DNA of 64,000 nt from Cloeon dipterum (Eukaryota > Arthropoda > Insecta > Ephemeroptera > Baetidae), in NCBI RefSeq assembly GCF_949628265.1, contig NC_088786.1, positions 29,967,681 to 30,031,680 on the forward strand, given 5' to 3'. A program made the position numbers and the translations under genes. Positions 40,398 to 52,016 of the stretch are shown here, in pieces; position 1 is the first letter of the stretch; every line of letters starts with the position of its first letter. Below the pieces are notes generated by a model. It did no database searches and was not told where the DNA came from. It worked only from the letters and a program-made list of their open reading frames with translations.

Positions 40398-41694
40398 ATG
40401 GCCGACGATAGTAAAAGCACTCCAGGGAAAAGTGCGAAATCAACTCCTGGAAAGAATGCGGCATCGCCTCCAAAAAGCGAACTAACTGCCGGTAAGCTTG
40501 AGAATAATTGAGATTGAGAAGTGCCACTACCGTTGAATTTCCATGAATTTACGAAGCTGTAACAAATGGCAACGCATCCCATCAAGATGACAAAGAAAGG
40601 CCTCGAAAGCGGAAGGAAAGTGCTAAAAACAAAGAGGGCAAAGCCAAGGAAAATAAAGCGAAACGGAGAAAGAGGATGAAAGATGCGGCTGCACCAAAAC
40701 ACCCTCTTTCAGGCTATGTTCGTTTCATGAATGAGCACAGGGAAAGGATCAAAGCTGAGAATCCCAAGGCAAACTTCACTGTTGTGACAAAAATTCTAGC
40801 GAGTGAATGGGCAAAATTAGCAGCTAATGAAAAACAGGTTTGTGTCTTAAATTTCCGCGGCTTGTGCAAATTTTTAAAATTATATCCTCAGCAATATTTG
40901 GATGCAGCTGATCAGGATCGAGAGCGGTACAACAAGGAGCTTGATGCGTACAAACAGACAGATGCATACAAACTGTACACAAAGAAGCAGAAGGAGCAAA
41001 AGCACGCTAAGCTCAGCCAAGTGATCAAGCCAAAAAATGAATCTGAACCTAAAACAAAGCCTGCCAAATCGGTAATATGCTCAATTCAGTCGAAACCAAT
41101 AGGCCAGTAATCACAAGAGCAACATATTTGTTTTAGGAGTCATCCAGTACTAAGGACGCTAACACTTTTACGCTTGACATACCTATATTCACGGAAGAAT
41201 TTCTGGACCATAACAAAGGTGAATAGGCATTCATTTATAATGAAGCTTTTATCTTATATCTTGCATATCAATCTAGCCAGAGAAACAGAACTGCGACAGC
41301 TGAGGAAGTCGACTGTTGACTACGAGCAGCAAAACTCGATTTTGCAAACGCATCTGACCAACATGCAGTCCGCAGTGGATAAACTGGAGGTGGAAGTGAT
41401 GCAGCAGATGACCAGCAATGCAGCTCTCAAGCAGCACCTGGACCAAATGCGCAGTACTCTAGTCTCTAGTCTTGCCCACCTACCACTCCCTGGTTTGTGT
41501 TGAGTTTGTTTTGAATACGCCTCTATTCTATATCCTTTTTGGTCCAACCAGGTACCTGTGAGCCGCCAAATATACAGACCATAGATGGCTACATGGTCTC
41601 AATACAGCAGCTAAGTTCATTGGATCACCAAGAAAATAAGTCATTCTTGGCCAACGTTAAGTCAGCAATTAACGCTCTTCAGTTTCATGTGTGA
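40398..41694 (+). CDS. HMG20A: HMG20A/B-type HMG-box protein, complete, 6 exons
   Basis: Exons: 40,398-40,491, 40,557-40,837, 40,892-41,071, 41,137-41,218, 41,277-41,492 and 41,552-41,694. They encode 331 aa, close to vertebrate HMG20A/B (about 317-347). A lysine/proline-rich head with an STPGK repeat leads to a basic tract (about 44-73). A single HMG box follows (about 79-147: PKHPLSGYVRFMNEH, ending near QYLDAADQDRERYNKEL). The C-terminal part begins IFTEEFLDHNKARETELRQ, the HMG20 signature, and forms a predicted coiled coil (about 213-275). Family members are nuclear DNA-binding subunits or modulators of LSD1-CoREST complexes; that role here is inferred. All introns are 54-65 bp. ATG 40,398 opens the frame. 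A GTAAGT donor at 40,258 suggests a spliced leader, with an acceptor near 40,328. Whether it is the A or B form, or the ancestor of both, cannot be told. Confidence 0.93.
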
Positions 41695-41726
41695 ATGATT
41701 AAATGTGTGTAACTAACTATAAATGG

Positions 41727-41732
41727 ATTAAA
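41727..41732 (+). terminator. HMG20A: Poly(A) signal for HMG20 (ATTAAA)
   Basis: ATTAAA lies 33 bases after the HMG20 stop codon. Further ATTAAA hexamers are at 41,698 and 41,748. Any of them would end the transcript within about 150 bp of the stop and next to the oppositely directed MetRS 3' end. Confidence 0.5.
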
Positions 41733-41772
41733 TAAGGCTCTAGTGACATTAAATGAACCATGAGAGACAGTG

Positions 41773-41778
41773 TTTATT
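41773..41778 (-). terminator. MARS1: Poly(A) signal for MetRS (AATAAA)
   Basis: AATAAA on the minus strand lies about 110 bases beyond the MetRS stop (41,886-41,888). Cleavage 15-25 bases further would put the end near 41,750, so the tail of this transcript can reach the HMG20 3' UTR on the other strand. Confidence 0.6.
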
Positions 41779-41885
41779 AAATTAAAAAATGAAAGTGAAT
41801 ATTGTTTGTAAGTGCAAAGGAATCTTGCACATGGTGCACTCTGTGCTCATGTAAATAAATTAATAAGGCTTCATCTCCTCCGATG

Positions 41886-44800
41886 TCATTTCTTCTTCTT
41901 GCCTGATTTCCCACCAGATTGAGTTTGAGTTGCCGGCACTCCTTGGATTTCAGCCAATTGTTTTTTCAAAAGAAGCAGTTTGTCCACTTCAGGCTGCCAA
42001 ACAGTCTTGTCCTTGGTTTCTGCTTTCAACTTCCTCACAACTTCACCCTTAAAAGAAAAGTTCATTGCATGATGCATCTCCAATGCCTTTCCTAAAGTAT
42101 GGAATTAAAAATAAATTTTAAAAAATATAAATATTGCGCACACCCATAAAATTTTAAGGTTAACTTTGGCTATACAAATAAGACAGCATAATGAGGGTTT
42201 TAAAAGAACCCAAGTTATTAAAGTTAAGTTATCCAAAATATATAAAGTTGAAATTTTTTATTATTATTTTGTGTATCTTACAGCATTATAACAGCACTGA
42301 CCATTTTACTTTCAGAACAGGATAAAAATTTGGTTCCATGAAAAGCAATAAATAATTAAATAATTTTTTAACATAACTTGGTTTTTTTTCTTGTGATGTG
42401 TTTAAATTCTTTTAATAGGGCCAAGAAAATGATTATACTATTTTAATATCAAAAAAAAAAAAACAATTTAACAAGGGCATCAGTAATATGCGCATTTAAT
42501 ACTAATTTAAAATATTTATCTTGAACTTGAGGGCCAGAATATGATTAAAAGATATCCCCTAATGATTAAAAATCAGATGTTTCCAATTTACCTGTGCTGC
42601 TACTGCAGCTTCCAGTTCAGACGCTTTAGAAGCTGAAGCTGGAGGTGCTGGTGCTGGTTGAGCTGTCTCAGCCTTTGGTGGTGCGTTCTTAGAAGCTGTT
42701 TCAAGCCGTTTCTTCAGATCCAGCAGTTTCTGCACTTCAGGTTGCCACACATTCTTGTCCTTAGTCTCGGCTTTCAATTTCCGCACCTTTTCTCCCTGAG
42801 CAGCAACAGCCGCAGTAAGAGAGTCAATGTCTTCAACAGATGCTTGAGGCGGTGGTGGAGCTGCGGCAGCTGCCTTCTCCGCTTCAGTCAGCTTCTTTTT
42901 CAGGTCAAGCAGTATGTTTACTTCTGGCTGCCAGACTGTCTTATCTTTTGTTTCAGACTTGAGTTTCCTGACCTTCTCTCCCTGATGAATATTAAGGTTT
43001 CCGTTAAGTGTTTGCATTATGCAGTTCAAGATCATAAAAAAACAATTTTTGGGTATTTTGCAAGAAAAAATGGCTAAATGACAAAAAGCCGCTCAAACAA
43101 ATTTAAAAAGCAGCAAACCTGGGCAGCAATAGCAGCTTGCAGTGTGGCAACGTCTCCACTTGATGATGGAGGTGTTGGTTTGCCTCCACTGCTTCTCGCA
43201 GCCTGGTCTTCCTGGCTTCCGGCGAATCGAGCTTTCAACTGGTCAGCCTGAGCAGCATCAATTTTTGAGAACAGAGGGGCAGGCTGCGAAAGAACCAGTT
43301 GAGAAATGCCAACTTGTTTCATCCAGGAAATTGATTATACCTTTCCAATTTTATGGTTTTCGGGCAAAAGGATGCTGAACGTGTCGGGAATGTCAAATGC
43401 AGTTTTGCCAGGTGCTTGCAACTGCTTGGAAATGGTTTCCGTTGTACTCGGCATATATGGTCTCAGCAACGCAGCAATCAAGCAGGCGATGTTAGCACTA
43501 AGGCCTAGTATGGAGCCAGCGCGCTTTCTATAGAGTTGTACATTTTTAATTTTAAGAACCAAACAAACGAAATTAATTACTTTTCTGCTTCACTTCCTTT
43601 GACTAGGACCCAAGGCTGGTTGGACTGCATGTACTGATTTCCGTGGCGGGAAACCGCCAAAATGAAGCGAAGGCCATCCCTCAGCTTTGCCTTTTCCAGC
43701 GCCTCATTGTAACCCTTCAGCTCCTCATCGATGTTTTTCACAAGCTCATTGTCTTCATCAGTAAACTCTACTTTCGGGATGGTGCTGTCAAAATTCTTCT
43801 CAACAAACATCAGAGCCCTGTTTATGAAGTTTCCGAGGTTGTTGAGAAGTTCAGAATTGTTTTTGGTCATCAGATCATTCCAGCTGAAGCTGGAATCCTG
43901 ACTCTCAGGCCGCACATAGAGCAAGTAAAAGCGCCAGACGTCAGCAGGAATACCGGTATCTTGGACATCGGAACCAAATACGCCAACGCCTCGGCTTTTT
44001 GAGAATTTTCCATCCTCGTAGTTCAAGTACTCTGGAATAAAACATATCAACGATCAAATTTATTAAGTTATTTTCTACCAACAAAGGCACAAAATATTTC
44101 ATATTTAACGCAGCAATATTTGTAATGCCAGGTTTTTATTGATTCAATTTTTAAATATTGTGAAATTAAAAAAAATGAATAAAAAAATCAACACAAACAA
44201 CCCATTAATTTTTTATTTTTAAGGGACAGATTTCTAAACAACTGGTGACAATATCTTAGATGGTGGAGGGAATTTTCCAATATGCTTGAACGATCAATAA
44301 GTGTAAAAAATTGAAAATTGTGCAATCAATGCGCTTGTTTGTATTGTTATTTTGGTTATGAAATTTCATAGCCAGGATTACTGATGAGGCTTGGGATTAG
44401 CTGAAATTGCAATACAATCGATTATGTTATTGATCTCTTTGCACCATCTTAAATTTTTTCTTGGCCTGACTGTACATGCAAAATGAAAATTTAAATCCCC
44501 AACAATAGAATATTTATCCATTATATTTGCCTGGATATATAAAAAAATTATTATGTTCTGTCTAGGTATTATTCCACAACCTCCTGCATGAGTGGGAAAA
44601 AATTAAATTGAAATTATTAATTCAATTAAACACCACAAATTTCAGTTGAACCCTTTAAATTACCTGTCGCCATGATATGGTTAACTATAGTAAAGTTGTC
44701 GCCAGATCCGAGTTGGGTAGATGGGAACATGACAGCGTGGAAAGGCACGTTGTCCTTGGCCATAAACTGGTAGTATTCTACTTCTTCAGGGTTCTTCCAC

Positions 44801-46778
44801 CATTTCTCCCAGTCATTGGTGTAGGTCTTGGTCATGCTGACATATCCCAAAGGTGCGTCAAACCACACATAAAACACCTTTTCTCTGTATCCATCCAGAG
44901 GCACGGGAATTCCCCACTTAAGATCACGAGTGATGCAGCGAGGTTTGAGCCCATCTTTTATCCACGAATGTGCGATCACGCTGGCATTGTTGGTCCAGCC
45001 TGGAGCAGACGTAGCCATCCACTCCCTGAGTTTTGGCTCGATCTGCATTGAAATTGTTCAAACAACGGAAAAATCAGCATGTAATATACCAAACCTTAGG
45101 CAAATCAATGAAGAAATGTTTTGACTCCTTGGTAACAGGTTTCTTCTGGCAAAGTTTGCATCTGGGATTTTTCAATTCTGTAGCGTTCACAAGCTTGCCA
45201 CACTTGTCGCATTGGTCACCTCGAGCATCTTCGTAGCCGCAAAGCGGGCACTCTCCCTCAACAAAACGATCAGCTAAAAACCTAATAAAACCTGTGATTA
45301 TTCTATTTCATTGATAAAAAATATAATCTTTACCTGTCACAGTTTTCACACAAAAGTTGCTCCATGGACTCAGTTAAGGTGAGCCCGCGCTTATGAAGTT
45401 TCAGAAACAAATCTTGGCAGATCCTAAACTGACAGAATTAGAAAATAATTTATGATTAATTTGGAAATTGTTACTCTGTTTGATGCTCATGTGAAGTTCT
45501 GCCAAAGTGGTCAAATCCAATGTTGAACCACTTGTAAACTTGCGAATGGATCTGCGAATGACTCATTATATTTCAGGAAATTTTCAACACTAAAATGAAG
45601 CAACCTCATGGTACTTGTCGCAAATTTGCTTCGGGGTGAGGCCCTCTGCGATCGCTTTGGTTTCGGTTGCCGTGCCGTACTCATCAGTGCCAGATATGTA
45701 GAGGGTTGGGTGACCCCTGGCTCTACAGTACCTGGCAAACACGTCAGCAGACAAGACGCAACCGATAATGTTGCCTAAATGCGGAACATTGTTCACGTAC
45801 GGAAGAGCAGAGGTGATTAAAATGTTCTTTTTGCCTTTCACAGGCAATCTGCAAGATATCAATGAAGAAGTTGATAAATTTAGTACAATAAAGATGTTCT
45901 TACACTGGATTTGCAACCGGTAATTTTATAGATCCTTGCGACTTTACAGCTGATGGAGCTACGGAGAGGTTAGAAAATTGGATGGTAACAGACGGCACAC
46001 TAGACGCCCAATTTTCAACTCCAGACTTTGGGTTAAGCTTTTCAACAGCAGCCTTTAAAAAAATTAATAAGATTAAATTGAAAAGGGCAACAATAAGGAA
46101 AAACTCACTCTAAATGAATCCAAGCTGCTCAGCTTGTTATGCCACTCCAAAAGGTCAGAGGGAACTATTTTAGAAAGCTTCTGCTCAGACACCAGGGGAT
46201 AGAGAGTTGACCAGATAGCTATGTCTGCAGCAGAGAGCTTGTTGTCCACCAAGTACGGCTTGCCTTTCAGAGCATCGGAAATCTGCTTAAGGCAATTTCC
46301 CACTTCACTGCTCTCAGCTTTCTTTCCGTTTGACACTCCAACTATCAGAGAGGACACCAGTGGCTAAATTTGACCGTGAGCACTTTATGCAAAAATCTAT
46401 GTAACTGTATGCTCACGTTTAATTTTGTTGCCTCCCATTCGAGGAACTCCTGGACTTCAATGGCATTGTTACTTCCTGATGACGCCTCCAAAATATATGA
46501 GCAGGCAGAATTCGAGGAGAAAAGTTCTACTCCAGAATCCAGGACTAACGTTGAGTTAAAATTTTCTGTAAATGTGATTTATCAATTAGAATTAGCAATA
46601 AAAAAAATTCAAAGGAAATCCAAAGAGAAGCACAACCAGTCAATCTCAGGTTTGGTCTGGTCACCAACTTACTTTTCGTTTCAGAAGGTGCAGTAATGGA
46701 GACATCTTGCTTGGCGTGATGAGCAGCCACAACAATTTTCAACGCACCGGGGTCATTTTGTACACAAATTAGCTTCAT
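41886..46778 (-). CDS. MARS1: Cytoplasmic methionyl-tRNA synthetase with three WHEP domains, complete
   Basis: This enzyme joins methionine to tRNA(Met) in the cytosol. Fourteen exons: 46,778-46,673, 46,565-46,417, 46,363-46,109, 46,052-45,904, 45,848-45,605, 45,551-45,475, 45,423-45,334, 45,281-45,095, 45,042-44,664, 44,031-43,581, 43,527-43,341, 43,283-43,119, 42,981-42,592 and 42,047-41,886. They give 996 aa (human about 900). Domains: GST-like head (1-170); class I catalytic core with the HIGH-type motif PHLGN (242-246); zinc knuckle CPLC..CDKC (368-384); KMSKS-type loop KFSKS (554-558); and an anticodon-binding helical domain ending near 760. Three WHEP repeats (about 804-850, 864-908 and 934-980) precede a GKKKK tail. 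Human MetRS has a single WHEP. Introns are mostly 45-140 bp; those at 42,048-42,591 and 44,032-44,663 are longer, AT-rich and featureless. The start is the ATG that begins MKLICVQND, aligned with the known head. Confidence 0.96.
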
Positions 46779-46990
46779 TTCTGCGGGAAATTCAGGCGAA
46801 ACACACACAGACTGATGAAATTCCACGTGTGTTGTTAAATAACATATGGGCGAGTCGGCGAGAGGCGAGACGTGAGTGCCGAGTGGGAGCCGGCAGCGGC
46901 CGGGAGGGAGAATGCTGCAGCTGCAAGTCGGCTTTGCTCGGCTTGTCAGTGACGCACTCTGACGACGTCCAACACAACTAAGATAGAAGG
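46779..46990 (-). promoter_or_regulatory. MARS1: GC-rich MetRS leader/promoter region
   Basis: The 200 bp upstream of the MetRS ATG are GC- and CG-rich (about 46,840-46,980) and lack a TATA box, as is common for housekeeping promoters. TTTCCCGCAG two bases before the ATG could be a leader-intron acceptor. No exact start site is assigned. Confidence 0.45.
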
Positions 46991-47387
46991 TGAGAATTTT
47001 GAATTTCAGAGACACGGAGCGGATGGGGAAATTCAAACTCACAATCAGAATCAGAGAGAAGGAAATAGGAAATATTATTTACTATACTGCTATTAACTAT
47101 AGTAAAGGAGATGTCTGCCAAGTGCTGAGCGAAGACTATAATATAAAATTTGTAAAATTTATGTGACCAAGCCATTTAATTGGTGTGAATGTGAATCCAA
47201 TTTTTCTAAAAATGAAAATTATATGTGATCAGAAGTAAAAATAAAAGCTGACATAAAATATTTGACTTAAAAGGTATGATAGATTTTGTAACTACTATTA
47301 TTCTTAATTATAACAGTTAAGGTTTTATTCGTTTTATTAATTTGACCCACGCACTTTTTGTTCATAAAAACCATTTTTTATAATATA
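46991..47387. other. AT-rich spacer, nothing recognised
   Basis: AT-rich DNA lies between the MetRS promoter region and the left end of the inverted-repeat element. No gene, repeat or motif was seen. Confidence 0.6.
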
Positions 47388-48773
47388 TCGCTGTGGCAGC
47401 GCCTTTTCCCAGCATATCGCATTGGCAACCAGCGCCCATTCCCTGGCAAATCCATTCCCAACATAATTATTCCCAGTAACTGCGTTTCGTTGCCAAACAT
47501 GTTTTCGCGCGGATTTTTAAATTTAAGACCTTGACCTATCCCCAGATGAAATTTTACGTCATTTGATTCACTGGAAGCATAATTTATCGCCATCTCTTGT
47601 GAAATAAGTGTGTTGACTATTTGAAGCCTTGCAGAAATCAAAACAATAATCGCCGAAATTGTCATCGCCAAATCTCGGGTTTAATCCATCAGAATTTAAA
47701 AAACTGTACACCGTTCAACTCGTCTCACTCTTCCCTAGATAACAGAAGGGTTTAGAGGGTGATCAACCCCCATCCCCCTTCCACCCTATGCATTACATCT
47801 AAGATAAAAATCGCGTCGCTTTGCACTTTCCGGCACTTATTCACTAATCGCAAGTCTCTTAAATTAAAAATGATTTACCCTAAATTCCATTGGCCATCTA
47901 AAGGAGAATGAGACGAGTTGGACGGTGTGCAGATATTGCAATTTTGACACTTATAACCCGAGATATAGCGATAGCGATCACAATGTTGGCAAAAATCAGG
48001 TTTTATGTATGTACCAACTTTTGGGATGGAGTCAAAAAAGGCAAATTTGGGTTGGTGGGCAAATAGATCACCCCCAAAATCGATCGGCTATCTAAGGGAG
48101 GTTGAGACAAGTCGCACGGTGTGCAGTTTTCGTAATCCTTTATGGTATAGAACTAATTTGAGATGTCTCGGCGATGGAAAAATAGGCAAAACTATTTATT
48201 CATATTATTTTTTAGCACAGCGGCAATAAAATATTTTTATTTAATATCAAGGGATAGGGGTTTTAGTTTAATTGTGGCGATTTCTCTGTACCTACTAAAA
48301 TTATTAGAGTCGACTCACGCTTTTCCGTTCATTTTAGACTTCTCGGTCTGATGCGAAGAATACAAATCTTAGAGTACCATCCTACCGAGAAGTGTGAGTT
48401 TATCGAAAAGTGTGAGTCTTCCAGAACTGTTTTGGTTATTAAAAACTAAATTTTATTGCCATTATGTGCGTTTGACATGAAGTGGAAACCTATTGACCCC
48501 ATATTCTTGAACTTTGGGAGCTAGTAGTAAAAGCGCCAACGTAATAAAATCAAAATAAAAGTACGTCAAAATGTTCATTTCGGTGTTTTCTTTCAATAAT
48601 ATGACAATTTACGCCATCTAGACAGCCAGTGTGTGAACAGCACAGTTTTTTGTTTCTCCTGTAAAATCCCTATTGGCGCATATGCTGGGAATAATTATGC
48701 TGGGAATGGATTTGCCAGGGAATGGGCGCTGGTTGCCAATGCGATATGCTGGGAAAAGGCGCTGCCACAGCGA
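47388..48773. mobile_element. Non-autonomous DNA transposon with 89-bp terminal inverted repeats
   Basis: The left end (47,388-47,476) and right end (48,685-48,773) are reverse complements over 89 bp with one mismatch. Both start TCGCTGTGGCAGCGCC from the outside and hold two internal TTCCCAGCATA-type subrepeats. TA dinucleotides flank both ends, consistent with a TA target duplication as in Tc1/mariner-like elements, though other families remain possible. The interior (about 1.2 kb) has no transposase and holds further inverted pairs. One pair is 47,704-47,736 against both 47,899-47,932 and 48,091-48,126. Another is around 48,312-48,347 against 48,384-48,419. Near-identity of the ends suggests a young or gene-converted copy. 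It lies between the MetRS 5' end and the FRRS1 3' end. Confidence 0.88.
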
Positions 48774-49321
48774 TATGCTCATTTTTAAAGCTTGATGAAT
48801 GAGGATATTAATATATATTGCATAAGCGCAAGTTTAAAAAAATATTCTAGTATGGTATTTGATTAAAATAAAACATAAGCTTGTTTAGTATAGTGAAAGA
48901 GAATTTTTAATTTTATTTTCGATTTCATCACATTTGTGAAAAAATAAATTACTTCTCTGTGGCACAACCACAACATAACCAAATTATCGTGAAACTCAAC
49001 ACAGTTCAAATTTTCAGTAATGTTGTTTGAACAATTTAAGTATTTAAAATATTTACTGTCAAACAGAATTCATTGGATGAAGTTAAAAATATGGTAAGAA
49101 TGATGAACTATATAAAACTTTATACAGATGAAGTGGTGAAAGAGCAACGCAATCCCTGATTTATAAATGATAATGCTATTCGTCGTCTCTCTGATGCGAC
49201 AAGTTAGTACACCGCAGGGTATGTTGCTTGGATCTCTTAATTATAAATTTGTTCCTTAAATATAACATCATTAAGTCTTCGATGCCACGTGAATGGTTGT
49301 ATAAAATGAACAAGGTGTGCA
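48774..49321. other. AT-rich spacer, nothing recognised
   Basis: AT-rich DNA between the element and the end of the FRRS1 transcript. No exon, repeat or motif recognised. Confidence 0.6.
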
Positions 49322-49327
49322 TTTATT
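49322..49327 (-). terminator. FRRS1: Poly(A) signal for FRRS1 (AATAAA)
   Basis: AATAAA on the minus strand lies only about 26 bases after the FRRS1 stop codon (49,353-49,355), giving a very short 3' UTR if used. Confidence 0.6.
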
Positions 49328-49352
49328 ACACTATAAGCTCATACAACATCAT

Positions 49353-52008
49353 CTAAAAGTTCAGTTTGGACCGGACGTCCTTGTAAGTGTCCTCGATGGG
49401 CGCCAAAACCACGATCACAATAAGGGTGACCGCCAGCAACACTACTCCAATGAAGTAAATGGCAAACAAGAATTTTCGTAGGCACGAGAACTGTGGAAAT
49501 AAAATTCAGAGGTTAGTGCTGAAAATCTCTCCGAGTCAACTGTATAGAATATTACCGATGAATCCTGGCTCTTTTCGTACGATGAATGAAGAGCGTTGCG
49601 GCTGTGAGACATGTCCCTCATTGGGAAAGAGTTTACCCTCTTCTTCCTGTCACTGGCACACCCAGCAATCTAGAAAAGAATGGTTAGCGTGACACAATTA
49701 GTTATCAAATTGGAAAAACCCACTGAGAAAATAAAGTGCATGAAGACGTGGAAGGCAACAAAGCCAACCAAAATCCAGTTCATCCACTCAGGAAGCTCGG
49801 CCCTGGGCAGCAGCACAGCGAAGAAGATGGAGACAACTGGGAATCACTCATATTAGCAATAATGCATTTTCGCATATTTTTTTATAATACTTCCGAAAAT
49901 GTGCGCCAAATTTCCGACAAGCCAATGCAGCCAGTTGAAAAGGGGCCTCCTTGGAGTGTTTGGCGCAGGTCTCAGGGCCGCCATGAAAGGCTGGATGAAG
50001 GCCAGTCCAGTGGTTATGCATCCGAGAATTGCGTGCGGATTATCCGCACTCGACCAGCCGCCGATTTCAATGAAGATGATAACAAAGCCGGCCACAGTGA
50101 GGCACCACGTGAAGATCATGAAAACCCTGTGCCACTGAATATTGTGAAATGTTAAATAAGCAAATCTAAAGATTGACAGTTAACTTACAGCAAACCACTG
50201 GTCTTTTCCGCAGAGTTGAGATCCCACCCAGGTTTTCTTGAAATACCTGGCCAGCAAAATTCCAATGCTTGCGGCGCCAATCCAGGCGGCCACCATGAAG
50301 GCGCCGTGAAGATGTACCTAAAAATAAAACGCCCGTAATTTAAAAACCTGCTCTGTCAACGTGATTTTCTCGATGTTATTACCAAAATCTTGGAAGCGCC
50401 CTTGGCAGCCTGGATGTCGGCCAAGCTGATTTTCTCAGCAGTGAGATCACGTTCTGACTGGTGGTAACCAAGTCTGTTGCCCTTGAAATCTGTGCCAGCG
50501 GCTATGAATAGATGGTAATGTTTGTCTAGGTCAAAGGTGACTCCTTCAATGGTGCTCACTCGGGGCTTGCTGAAGCGGCAGTACAGTTGCTTGTCTTTGT
50601 ATGATTTTTCAAGCACGGTCAAATCAGATTCCTGTAATAAAAATATTTAATTAAATTCTTACGATCAAAGTAAGGCCGCTAAGACGTACCACTCGGTGGT
50701 TGCCCTTTCCAGGATTAGGACTATCGTTCCAAGAAACGTAAGTGTTCACTTCACCTTTGTCCTCCTCGTAAGCACACTCCATGACGCTGTCATCACCCTA
50801 TATTTTCAAAACAGGACATTTAATTTACCTCACTTTTTACGGGGTCGTTTCCTTTACCATAATTTTGTCATCAGAAAACGCAGCAGCGGCCCAAACTCTG
50901 TCATCGGCAAACAATTCAAACTCGTATGCGGAGCCCTTGAACATGTAGGTAACCAGAACTCGGCAGCTCTTTGAAGCCACGCAATTGCTGGGCCAACCAA
51001 AGCAGCCCTTGATGGAGTTGCAGCCTTCGAAGATTGGGTGAGACACCTGGTTTTCAGACTAAAATTTCGAATGCATAACTCATCAAATGAGAATACTAAA
51101 AACTGCTCTCACCTGTGGATTCACTGGTCTCTGGGTGCTGGAGATCGTAGTTTGGTAGGGAATTCTGGTCGTGGGTTTCTTTGAACTTGTCTCATACTCG
51201 ACTCCTGTTGCGGTTCTCCTCACAAGCAAGGGCGCCGATTTAATACCGGTCCAAAAGGTCGAGTAATCACGAACAACAGACGCACTGAAATGATGGTATA
51301 ATTATAATTTTGTTATTACCTGAGAAGTATTTAAAGAACAGCAAAATAGCAATCATTGAACTCACTTGAAAATCACATGACCGTCATAATCAGCAGGTGC
51401 TTCCCATATCAATTCCACTTTCCGTTTCGGGTTCTTGTCAGTATGAGTCACTGAATTCTACAAAGCATGACGAGGAAATGTAATATTCATATTATGCTTT
51501 AATAAGTTCCACACCATGATTACAAATTATTTTGATCATTTATAACTTATAACAATAAGAACGTAAAAAACTCATGATTTAAATACTATATTATATCTAT
51601 CGCCACTCAAATACTGGTTGGTTGTGGAGTTATCATATTAATTTATATTTGGTTACGTTAACTTACTTTCAGTCCTGAGCCACAAGTGTGAGCCTTTGCA
51701 CCTTCCTTTCGCACCTCAAAGGTGCCAACCGGATTATCACTATTTTCAGGGCGCGCCTGAATGATGAATCCTGCAAAGTCCGCGTTTCCTTGACTGGTAA
51801 TTGTGACGTTGACGAGGCGTCGGCCGTTTCCATTTTCGATCGGCGCCAGAACTATGGAATAGGGTGAAGGCGAGCTCTGTGCGTCGGTTCCGTGGCCTGG
51901 CAGCATACTCAGGCACGCCGAGTCGGGAGCACCCCTTCCGAAGCCGTGCACCTCTGGTTGGTGGAGCGCCAACGCCAGGCAGAACACGAGCCACACTGTT
52001 TTGCCCAT
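49353..52008 (-). CDS. FRRS1: Ferric-chelate reductase 1 homologue (Reeler-DOMON-cytochrome b561), complete
   Basis: Family members are membrane cytochromes b561 thought to pass electrons from ascorbate to ferric chelates or other acceptors. Eleven exons: 52,008-51,667, 51,457-51,366, 51,284-51,113, 51,046-50,858, 50,797-50,690, 50,631-50,383, 50,317-50,189, 50,134-49,891, 49,836-49,724, 49,669-49,556 and 49,490-49,353. They give 629 aa, near the usual insect length. In order: signal peptide (1 to about 23); Reeler domain (about 25-150); serine/threonine-rich linker; DOMON domain (about 203-384, from VSHPIFEGCNS); cytochrome b561 core (385-546) with haem-ligand histidines in HLHGAFM, WHRVFM, NPHAILG and LHWLVGNLAH; and a last membrane segment (about 593-612) with a short cytosolic tail. 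MGKTVW is chosen as start because a hydrophobic signal follows at once. An upstream in-frame ATG at 52,056 lies before a likely leader acceptor (exon from 52,016), which suggests it is intronic. Confidence 0.95.
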
Positions 52009-52016
52009 TTTACCGA

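Noticed and set aside
42658..43077. 139-codon plus-strand frame opposite the MetRS WHEP exon
   Set aside because: Shadow of the MetRS coding exons on the other strand; similar shadows occur opposite other MetRS and FRRS1 exons.
47378..47671. 97-codon minus-strand frame inside the inverted-repeat element, considered as a transposase remnant
   Set aside because: A large part of it is the translated terminal repeat. No DDE-type motif or helix-turn-helix is visible.
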